Assembly: GCF_900102175.1 (NCBI RefSeq)
Contig: NZ_FNKN01000001.1
Span: forward strand, 1,178,001-1,242,000
Direction: 5' to 3'
Source: Microbacterium sp. cf332
GTDB taxonomy: Bacteria > Actinomycetota > Actinomycetes > Actinomycetales > Microbacteriaceae
Length of the DNA stretch: 64,000 nt
Each line of letters opens with the position of its first letter. The stretch's first letter is position 1. Positions 57,654 through 64,000 of this stretch are shown piece by piece. The position numbers and the translations under genes are program-made. A model generated the notes under the pieces. It was not told where the DNA came from. It saw nothing but the letters and a program-made list of their open reading frames with translations, and made no database searches.

Positions 57654-59744
57654 TTACTTCTCCAGGATCAGGAGCGGCGAGCCGGCGGTCGTCGCGCCGA
57701 GACCCACGGGATCGACGGTGGCGAACGCGTCACCATTGAGGACGATGACCGGCGTGATGAGCGGGTAGCCTGCCTTCTCGATCACCGCGCGGTCGAAGGT
57801 GACCAGCGGGGTGCCCTGCTCGACGCGGTCGCCGGCCTTGACGTGCACCTCGAAGCCCTCGCCCTTCAGGTTCACGGTGTCGATGCCGACGTGGATCAAC
57901 AGCTCCACGCCGTTGTCGAGCTCGAGCCCGAACGCGTGCCCCGTCGGCTGAGCGGCGGCCACAGTTCCCGCGCCCGGCGAGACCACCGTGTTGCCGGTGG
58001 GCTCGATCGCGACGCCCGGCCCCATGACCCCGCCGCCGAAGACCGGGTCGGGCACCTCCGACAGCGCCACGGCCGTGCCGTCGAGCGGAGACGCGATCTC
58101 GAACGCGGCCGACACCTCGTCGGTGGCGCCCGGCTTGTCGAGGGTCGCGGTGGCCGTGCCCCGCCGCGTCTCGGCCGGAGCCGCGGTCGACGATCCCGAT
58201 GCCGCGGTCGCGGTCGCAGCTGCGACGACCGGCGCTGCGGCCTGAGCCGTCGCCTCGGCCTTGTCGCGCTGGGCCTCGAACTCGGCACGCTGCTCGGGCG
58301 TCCGGTAGTCGCTGATGATGACGAGCGCCATCGCGACGACGAACGACGCGAGCACGGCGATGCCGTACAGGACGACGGAGTCGAAGGCGGGAATCGTCAG
58401 CAGCGAGGTGAAGACGAAGGCCTGGGTCCGGACGCCGCCGCCGATGCCGATGATCAGGCCGCCGACGAGGCAGCCGACCAGCATCCGCGGGTAGATGCGC
58501 TTGAAGCGCAGGTGGATGCCGTACAGCGACGGCTCCGAGATGCCGCCGAGGAGTCCGGCCGCGAGCGCTCCGGTCGCCGTCTGGCGCATCTGCTTGTCAC
58601 GCGCGCGCCACGAGATCCAGAGCACACCGGCGGTGGCTCCGAAGCACGCGAAGTTCCATGCCCCCATCGGGCCCTGGATGAAGTCGTAGCCGAGGGTCTG
58701 GATGTTCAGCAGCATGATCGCGTTGATCGGCCAGTGCAGACCGAGCGGCACCATGAAGGGGTAGGCCAGCGGGATGACGATCGCGAAGATGAACGGCGAG
58801 AAGTCGTTGATCGAGCTCAGGAGATTCGCGAGACCTGCACCGGCGTAGACGCCGATGGGGCCGATGAGGAACGCCGTGAGCGGGATCATGATCAGCATCG
58901 CCAGGAACGGGACGAAGATCAGCTGGATGTTCTCGGGGATGACCTTGCGCAGCCCCTTCCACAGCAGGCCGAGCGCGCCCGCCATCAGCAGCGGCGGGAA
59001 CACCTGCGAGCTGTAGTCGAAGATCGTCAGCGGCATACCGAACACCGAGATCGTCGTGATGTCCGAGCCGAGGAACGTGATCTGCTGCGCGCCCTCCTGG
59101 TCGGCCAGCCCCGTGAAGCCCGGGAGCATGACGACGGCCATGATCGCGAAGCCGACCCACGGGTCGGCACCGACCTTCTTGGCCGCGTTGTAGGCGACCA
59201 TCAGCGGCAGGAAGATGAAGACGCACTGCCACATCAGGTTGACGAACTGCCACGAGGGCTCGAGCGTCACGCCCGGCGCGTTCCACGCCGGGATGACCCC
59301 GAGCGTCGCCATCAACGCCATGAAGGTGATGAACAGCGATGCGCCGAGGAGGGCGCCGAGGATGGGGCGGAACGAGTCCGAGAGGAACTCGAACAGGGAG
59401 TCGAGCCAGGCGACCTTGCCGCGCGGACCCTTGGCGCGCTCGCGCGCCTTCACGGAGTCCATGTCGTCCTCGTCCACGGCACCGCCGCCGGTCCCCGACA
59501 TGGCGGGCAGAGCGTTGATGTCGTTGTAGACGTTCTGGACGGCACCGCCGATCACGACCTGGAAGCGGTCCCCTGCCTGCGGCACGGCGCCCATGACGCC
59601 GGGGATCGCCTCGACCGTCGACGGGTCGACGTTCGAGGCGTCGCGCAGTTGGAACCGCAGGCGCGTCGCACAGTGGGTCAGACTCTCGATGTTTCCGGGA
59701 CCGCCGACGGCGTCGACGATCGATTCTGCGGGGCTTGTCGCCAT
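57654..59744 (-). CDS. PTS EIIBCA, glucose/beta-glucoside type
   Basis: A 696-residue phosphotransferase-system permease with fused domains in BCA order. EIIB (about 1-80) has the phospho-cysteine Cys25 in HCATRLRF. EIIC (about 105-465) has ten or so membrane helices and motifs such as GGISEPSLYGIHLRF. An Ala/Thr-rich linker precedes EIIA (about 535-690), whose phospho-His lies in LLIHVGIDTVNL with FEVHVKAGDRVEQG. It imports and phosphorylates a glucoside or glucose. GGAG precedes ATG 59744; the AACTCT/AGAGTT repeat upstream (59790-59807) surrounds a TAGAGT -10. Confidence 0.93.
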   Translation of the reverse strand: MATSPAESIVDAVGGPGNIESLTHCATRLRFQLRDASNVDPSTVEAIPGVMGAVPQAGDRFQVVIGGAVQNVYNDINALPAMSGTGGGAVDEDDMDSVKARERAKGPRGKVAWLDSLFEFLSDSFRPILGALLGASLFITFMALMATLGVIPAWNAPGVTLEPSWQFVNLMWQCVFIFLPLMVAYNAAKKVGADPWVGFAIMAVVMLPGFTGLADQEGAQQITFLGSDITTISVFGMPLTIFDYSSQVFPPLLMAGALGLLWKGLRKVIPENIQLIFVPFLAMLIMIPLTAFLIGPIGVYAGAGLANLLSSINDFSPFIFAIVIPLAYPFMVPLGLHWPINAIMLLNIQTLGYDFIQGPMGAWNFACFGATAGVLWISWRARDKQMRQTATGALAAGLLGGISEPSLYGIHLRFKRIYPRMLVGCLVGGLIIGIGGGVRTQAFVFTSLLTIPAFDSVVLYGIAVLASFVVAMALVIISDYRTPEQRAEFEAQRDKAEATAQAAAPVVAAATATAASGSSTAAPAETRRGTATATLDKPGATDEVSAAFEIASPLDGTAVALSEVPDPVFGGGVMGPGVAIEPTGNTVVSPGAGTVAAAQPTGHAFGLELDNGVELLIHVGIDTVNLKGEGFEVHVKAGDRVEQGTPLVTFDRAVIEKAGYPLITPVIVLNGDAFATVDPVGLGATTAGSPLLILEK

Positions 59745-59832
59745 GGCTCTTCTCCTGTTCCCCGGCTGATGGCCGAAGTTCTCGCCCGGAACTCTACCCT
59801 GAGAGTTGACCGGGAACGAGGGGCTTGGCCCG

Positions 59833-61329
59833 TTATGGCCTGACCACAGTGCCTTCCGCTCCCCCGGAGGAACGCCTCCTCGCGCGACGGACGCGCCACG
59901 ACTGCACGACCGCATCGCCGATGACGAACGCCGCGAGTGGCAGCCCGACGAGCGGAAGGAAGAAGCCGACGCCGATGGCGACGACGACCACGAGCGCGAT
60001 GCCCCACACGGGCGCCTGCGGCAGCGCATCCCGGGGTGCCGCTCCGACGCGTCGGGCGGGATCGCGCGTCGGACGACGCCGCCACCACATGAGGTAGCCG
60101 AGGACGACCATCGCGGCGATGCCGAGCGCCACGGCGAACAGCACGAGCTGATTGACGATGCCGAACATCGAGCCCATGTGGATGTCGACCGCCCACCGTG
60201 CGAGCTTCGCCATGACGGGATAGTCGGCGAAATCCACCCGGTCGACGACCGCGAGGCTGTCACCGTCGATCGCGACGGCGTCGACCTCCGTCGGGAAGCT
60301 CCGCTGGATCTCCTGCACGACCCAGGCCTGGCCGGCCGCCGCCGGGGGCCGGATCTCGACGAGCCCGACGTCGACGTTCTCGGTGCGGGCCACGGCGAGG
60401 ACATCGTCGAAGGTGTCGGGCGAGACGGCGGCCGTCGGCGCTGCGACGACGCCGTGGTCGGCGTGCGGGTCGGCGGCGTCCGAACTCTCGCCGAGGGTGG
60501 TCTCGAGGGCGGGGTTCTGCCACGACAGCGCGGCGCGCAACGACGAGACGTTCGCACCCCCGTACGTCGACCACGTGATGCCGGATGCCGAGAGAAAGAG
60601 CGCCCCCACGACGAGCCAGATCCCGAGCGAGGCGTGCCATCCGAAGAGGCGTCGATAGCCCGTCGCGCCGCGTTGGGGTCGCAACAGGTCCTTCTTGCGT
60701 CGCGCCCTGCGCAGGCGCACGACCCACAGGCCCAGTCCCGCCACGACGACGATGCCGAGCCACGAGGCGGCGAGCTCGCTGTAGAGGCGGCCCGGCTCGC
60801 CGAGGTGCAGGTTGCGATGCAGGTCGCTCACCCAGGCGCGGAGGGGCAATGCGCCGCTCGTGCCGTAGACCGTGAGGTCACCCCGGATCTCGCCCGTCCC
60901 GGGGTCGATGAAGACTGCGCGGGTCTGGCTGGGGCCGAGCCCGTCCTGGGCAAACATGACGCGGGTGGTGTCCCCCGGACCGGGTGCCGGACGCACCGCG
61001 GCGAGCGAGGCCGCGTCGCCGATGTACCCCTGGGCGACGCGGACCTGGTCGCCCAGCGGGAGCGTATGCGCGCTCTCGGGCACGCTGAGTTCCTGCGCGT
61101 AGACGACCCGCTCGAGCTGGGGAGTCACGACGTAGAGGGCACCGCTGATCGCGGCGATGAGGATGAACGGGCCGACGAGGATGCCGGCGAAGAAATGGAT
61201 GCGCAGCAGCAGCGGAACCGCCCAGGCGCGTGCGGTCCGCGCCGGGACATGCTCACGCGGCGCTGACCCGCCGGAATCGGGGGCCGTCGGTGCGCCGTCG
61301 TCGGACGGTCGCGATCGGGTGATGGACAT
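59833..61329 (-). CDS. PepSY-associated transmembrane (PiuB-like) protein
   Basis: A 498-residue membrane protein of the PepSY_TM family (iron-regulated PiuB-like). Four membrane helices flank extracytoplasmic PepSY modules: LRIHFFAGILVGPFILIAAISG (helix 1), SDLHRNLHLGEPGRL (conserved His pair), GWHASLGIW and DIHMGSMFGIVNQL. The histidines near helix boundaries recall haem- or metal-handling proteins. Role unknown; it may be in an operon with the preceding membrane protein and luxS. The C-terminus is basic. The region 61330-61407 upstream holds no visible feature. Confidence 0.82.
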   Translation of the reverse strand: MSITRSRPSDDGAPTAPDSGGSAPREHVPARTARAWAVPLLLRIHFFAGILVGPFILIAAISGALYVVTPQLERVVYAQELSVPESAHTLPLGDQVRVAQGYIGDAASLAAVRPAPGPGDTTRVMFAQDGLGPSQTRAVFIDPGTGEIRGDLTVYGTSGALPLRAWVSDLHRNLHLGEPGRLYSELAASWLGIVVVAGLGLWVVRLRRARRKKDLLRPQRGATGYRRLFGWHASLGIWLVVGALFLSASGITWSTYGGANVSSLRAALSWQNPALETTLGESSDAADPHADHGVVAAPTAAVSPDTFDDVLAVARTENVDVGLVEIRPPAAAGQAWVVQEIQRSFPTEVDAVAIDGDSLAVVDRVDFADYPVMAKLARWAVDIHMGSMFGIVNQLVLFAVALGIAAMVVLGYLMWWRRRPTRDPARRVGAAPRDALPQAPVWGIALVVVVAIGVGFFLPLVGLPLAAFVIGDAVVQSWRVRRARRRSSGGAEGTVVRP

Positions 61330-61407
61330 GGGTCTCCTCGGTCGTCGGGGTCCGCGCGCGCATCGGCGAAGCGCGCGCGCGGGAACGCCCCGACGGGCGT
61401 CGGGACG

Positions 61408-62052
61408 TCAGAACGCGAGGAGGACCGGGGGACCGCGGCGGGCGGGCGCGGCGACGAGGGGACGGGGGTGCCGCACACGCACCTCGCCGGCGCCGGAGCG
61501 CGCGCGGGTCGGCGTACGGACGGGCGGCACGACGTCGCGGGCGACGGCACGGATGCGAACCGCGATGCGCTGCGCGAGCGCACCGAGCCCGGCCACCAGA
61601 TGCTCGCCGCGGTGCAGCACGAGCGTCGTGAGGACGGCCGCGACGACGTGGGCCGCGAGCATGGCGGCATCCGGCACGACCGCCGAGAAGCCCGCCGGTG
61701 ACGCGACGGATGCCGACAGCGACATATGTGCCGCGAACAGGTTGTGCGCGGCGTGGCCACCCCCAGTAACGGTTGCGGACCCCGCTGAACCTGCGGACGG
61801 CACGACCCCGAGCGCGAACATGGCGTGGAAAACGACCTGAGCGGTCGCGACGGCGGTTCCGAGCCGCGCGAGCGAGAGCCGGCGCCCGACGATGAGCAGC
61901 GCGATCAGCAGCGACAGCGCCCACGGCAGGAGCACGCCCAGCACCGATGGCGGAGCGCCGCCGGCCGCGACGTGCGAGAGGAGGGCGACGAACGTCGCCA
62001 GGCTCGCGGCCGCGCCGGCGCGCAGGGAGCGCTGCTGACGGGGCGAGGGCAT
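61408..62052 (-). CDS. membrane protein of unknown function between luxS and PepSY genes
   Basis: A 214-residue protein. Five hydrophobic segments span about residues 12-145, with histidines in HAAHNLFAAHMS and VLHRGEHLVAG, then a basic, Arg/Pro-rich C-terminal tail (~55 residues) ending PARRGPPVLLAF. The start at ATG 62052 lies 20 nt after the luxS stop; no strong ribosome-binding site is seen. The family is not recognised. The His-rich loops and PepSY neighbour hint at metal handling, but this is speculation. Confidence 0.65.
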   Translation of the reverse strand: MPSPRQQRSLRAGAAASLATFVALLSHVAAGGAPPSVLGVLLPWALSLLIALLIVGRRLSLARLGTAVATAQVVFHAMFALGVVPSAGSAGSATVTGGGHAAHNLFAAHMSLSASVASPAGFSAVVPDAAMLAAHVVAAVLTTLVLHRGEHLVAGLGALAQRIAVRIRAVARDVVPPVRTPTRARSGAGEVRVRHPRPLVAAPARRGPPVLLAF

Positions 62053-62072
62053 CGGAGAGTCGCGGTCGGACG

Positions 62073-62546
62073 TCAGACGCCGACGCGCGCGAAGGCGTCG
62101 AGGCTGATGCCCTGGTCGAGGACGGTCTTCGACCACTCCCGGGCCGAGTGCAGCGAGTGGTCGCGGTAGTTGCCGCATTCCAGCGCCGAAACGCCGGGGA
62201 TGTCGGCCTCGACGGCTTCGTCCGCGATGAAGCGCAGGCTGCCGGTCAGCGCGGCGACCACGTCGGCGACCTCGGGCTCGCCCCACATGAGCAGGTGGAA
62301 GCCGGTGCGGCATCCGAACGGCGAGATGTCGATGACGCCGTCGATGCGATCGCGGAGCAGGCCGGCCAGCATGTGCTCGATCGTGTGGATCCCCGCGGTC
62401 GGGATCTCGCCGGCATTAGGCTGCACGAAGCGGACATCGAAGTTCGTGATGGTGCCGCCACCGGGTCCGTGCTCGACGCCGATCCGGCGGACGTACGGCG
62501 CGAGGACGGCGGTGTGGTCCAGCGTGAAGCTCTCGATCTCGGCCAT
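62073..62546 (-). CDS. luxS: S-ribosylhomocysteine lyase
   Basis: A 157-residue LuxS, cleaving S-ribosylhomocysteine to homocysteine and the autoinducer-2 precursor DPD. The metal site is complete: HTIEH (His54, Glu57, His58) and Cys124 in ECGNY; the catalytic Cys79 is in GCRTGFH. The length is normal. GAGGAGGATC precedes ATG 62546, and a TAATCT -10 near 62605 implies a leader of about 50 nt. It recycles the activated-methyl cycle and may signal via AI-2. Confidence 0.95.
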   Translation of the reverse strand: MAEIESFTLDHTAVLAPYVRRIGVEHGPGGGTITNFDVRFVQPNAGEIPTAGIHTIEHMLAGLLRDRIDGVIDISPFGCRTGFHLLMWGEPEVADVVAALTGSLRFIADEAVEADIPGVSALECGNYRDHSLHSAREWSKTVLDQGISLDAFARVGV

Positions 62547-62774
62547 GGGATCCTCCTCGGTGCGGACAGGCGGAACGGGCTGTGTGCACCCGTCGGGCCC
62601 AGATTAGCCCGCCCTCGCCGGCTCACGGCGCCGAGCGGCTCCCAGGTTACGTTCAGGTGCTGTCCGGGACTCGTCCAGGCTCGCAGCGCAGACTCGGGGA
62701 GTTTTGTGCGTCTGCCCGAGACGCCCGCCGCCTTCTCGCGGTGTCCGCAACATCGAAGGACCGCCCCTGTTCGT

Positions 62775-63794
62775 ATGACTTCTTCGTCGAGCCAGCCCAC
62801 CCGTCGCGACCTGCGGCGCTCCACCCCCGCATCCCGTCGCGCATTCCGTCCGGTCGCCCTCACCCTCGGACTGGCCCTCGGCCTGACCGCGGTGGTGGGC
62901 ACGACGGCCTCGGCGGCGGTTCCGACGGCCGCCGGATCATCGGCTCCGGTGATGCAGCGCGCAGCACTCGTGACGGCATCGGTGACGTCCACGGCCGAGC
63001 CGCTGAGCGAGATCGAGCAGGCCACGAGCGACGCGGTCCTCGCAGCCGAAGCGTCCGTCATCGAGGCGGCGACCCTGACCGGAGACGTCTCCGCCGCGGC
63101 GCTCCCCATCGACGGCGCGACGGCGATCGACACCGCTCCGCTGCGTGAGCGCATCGCGGGTCTGCAGGACACCGACGTCATCCCGACGCTGCTGCTCCCC
63201 GACCTGACCGACAAGCTCGCCGACGCGACGGACGAGGTTCAGGCAGCGACCGCCGACCTGCGCGGGCGTCTCGAGGCGGCACAGGCGAAGAAGGCTGCCG
63301 AGGAGGAAGCCGCCCGCAAGGCGGCGGAGGAGGCCGCAGCCGCCGAGGCCGCCGCTCAGGCGGAAGCCGAGGCCCAGGCTGCCGCGGAGGAGGCCGCGGC
63401 GTCGCAGCGTTCGAGCGGATCCCGCTCGTCGTCGACGTCGTCGACGCCCGCTCCGACGGCATCCGCGGTCGCCTCCACGGGCGACAACTCCCCCGGCGCC
63501 GCGCAGCAGGCCGCGAGCAACATGCTCGGCGACTTCGGCTGGGGTCAGGATCAGTTCGGATGCCTCGTCTCGCTCTGGAACAAGGAGTCGGGCTGGAACT
63601 ACCAGGCCTACAACAGCGGCAGCGGCGCCTACGGAATCCCGCAGGCGCTCCCCGGCAGCAAGATGTCGTCGGCCGGCGGTGACTGGCAGACGAACGCCGT
63701 CACGCAGGTGCGCTGGGGCCTCGGATACATCTCCGGCCGCTACGGCTCGCCGTGCGGCGCGTGGGACCACTCCCAGTCGGTCGGCTGGTACTGA
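62775..63794 (+). CDS. secreted transglycosylase-like protein (aggregation-promoting-factor-type C-terminus)
   Basis: A 339-residue secreted protein. A long signal region (basic ~residues 1-25, hydrophobic ~26-48 ending TTASAAV) is followed by a coiled-coil-like Ala/Glu/Lys segment (~165-215: KKAAEEEAARKAAEEAAAAE), a Ser/Thr linker and a C-terminal lysozyme-fold domain (~245-339): CLVSLWNKESGWNYQAYN with the catalytic Glu, SGAYGIPQALPG, and GLGYISGRYGSPC. It would bind or cut peptidoglycan. ATG 62775 is the start. The 5' leader of ~120 nt contains two crossing short helices. Confidence 0.85.
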   Translation: MTSSSSQPTRRDLRRSTPASRRAFRPVALTLGLALGLTAVVGTTASAAVPTAAGSSAPVMQRAALVTASVTSTAEPLSEIEQATSDAVLAAEASVIEAATLTGDVSAAALPIDGATAIDTAPLRERIAGLQDTDVIPTLLLPDLTDKLADATDEVQAATADLRGRLEAAQAKKAAEEEAARKAAEEAAAAEAAAQAEAEAQAAAEEAAASQRSSGSRSSSTSSTPAPTASAVASTGDNSPGAAQQAASNMLGDFGWGQDQFGCLVSLWNKESGWNYQAYNSGSGAYGIPQALPGSKMSSAGGDWQTNAVTQVRWGLGYISGRYGSPCGAWDHSQSVGWY

Positions 63795-63818
63795 CGCCAG
63801 GCATCGCCATCGCCCGCT

Positions 63819-63874
63819 GAAAGCGCGCGTTCGCCCGATCCGCTCCAGCGGAACGCGGGCGGACGCGCGCTTTC
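63819..63874. terminator. hairpin terminator after the transglycosylase-like gene
   Basis: GAAAGCGCGCGT plus CGCCCG on the left (63819-63837) pairs with CGGGCG plus ACGCGCGCTTTC on the right (63856-63874), with an inner CCGCT/AGCGG hairpin. It lies between convergent genes and can serve both. Confidence 0.8.
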
Positions 63875-63896
63875 GCCGTCAGCGCGACCCGCGACG

Positions 63897-64000
63897 TCAG
63901 GCTTCGTCCGACTGCGTCGCGGCGTGGTCGGCGTCGATGCTCGACACCTGGTCGTCGTCGACGTCTTCGTCGAGCACGTCCTGACCGTCGACCTCGAGCG
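63897..64000 (-). CDS. C-terminus of an unidentified acidic protein (partial)
   Basis: The last 34 codons of a minus-strand gene whose start lies beyond the window. The visible tail is acidic (VLDEDVDDDQVSSIDADH, then ATQSDEA and stop) and likely disordered. It is convergent with the transglycosylase-like gene. The family cannot be identified from this fragment. Confidence 0.6.
   Translation of the reverse strand, partial: LEVDGQDVLDEDVDDDQVSSIDADHAATQSDEA

Noticed and set aside
62600-62775. A c-di-AMP (ydaO/yuaA) riboswitch before the cell-wall hydrolase gene
   Set aside because: The conserved ydaO core strings (GGGGGAACC-like and GGGUGAAU-like) are not present in the leader.
1-64000. CRISPR arrays, insertion sequences, prophage or tRNA/rRNA genes
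   Set aside because: No regularly spaced repeats, transposase or integrase frames, or tRNA cloverleaf were seen; the window appears to be core chromosome.

Overview
The window is high-GC (about 70%), densely coded chromosomal DNA from an actinobacterium, most likely Microbacterium or a close relative in Microbacteriaceae. This rests on the gene complement (actinobacterial CcdA with a long loop, bS22, archaeal-type AspRS, zinc Azt system, glutamine-dependent NAD synthetase, 6C-type sRNA) and on the very frequent leaderless start architecture. No rRNA, tRNA, insertion sequence, prophage or CRISPR array is visible; the gene content looks like core chromosome.

Layout. 1-2451 (minus): the end of a ccdA/resA thiol-redox operon with a histidine phosphatase, then a DedA protein. 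2551-5163 (plus): aspS and an MscS channel. 5194-7090 (minus): a rhodanese/glutaredoxin-like/Dabb operon, ribosomal protein bS22 with its terminator, a BldC-like HTH protein and an ArsR regulator. 7190-9296 (plus): a two-gene Trk/Ktr potassium uptake unit. 9323-12567: proC, an alpha/beta-hydrolase-like protein lacking the nucleophile serine, tadA and upp. 12583-18823: a large RecB-like nuclease/DEDD/SF1 helicase, nadE and a degenerate phosphopantetheinyl-transferase-like protein. 18967-25514: small membrane proteins, a nucleosidase, sbcCD and a drug-efflux MFS. 25648-27196: acidic orphan proteins, a small GNAT and a P-loop kinase.

27269-28290 is the most unusual stretch. A TTGACA/CATAAT promoter drives a leaderless 34-codon ORF whose end is loaded with Met and Cys codons; a strong hairpin follows, then an orphan winged-helix regulator. 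28358-31356 holds an AlkA-like glycosylase, a small membrane protein and a secreted GH5 cellulase with a CBM2. 31472-36134 is a siderophore-iron uptake locus with a DtxR/IdeR box in the divergent promoter. 36254-37891 holds DUF805, a small hypothetical protein and a YidC paralogue. 37966-41800 (minus): S9 peptidase, aldo/keto reductase and Cof-type HAD. 41921-44732: a sensor kinase/response regulator/DUF4097-like operon. 44807-44930: a probable 6C small RNA. 44982-48436: two MFS exporters and a membrane protein. 48541-53580: a divergent zinc azt locus with two AztD-like lipoproteins around a Zur-like operator. 53585-57570: pgi, an XRE-cupin regulator and a divergent thioredoxin-reductase-like/methyltransferase fusion. 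57654-63794: a beta-glucoside/glucose-type PTS EIIBCA, a PepSY protein, a membrane protein, luxS and a secreted transglycosylase-like protein. The last 100 bases hold the acidic C-terminus of an unidentified minus-strand gene.

Themes. Metal homeostasis (Fe and Zn uptake, each with a recognisable operator overlapping leaderless promoters), envelope and redox functions, and nucleotide/DNA metabolism dominate. At least twenty genes have a TAnnnT -10 element ending 6-8 nt before the start codon, so translation without a leader is the main initiation mode here, and it decided several start codons below.
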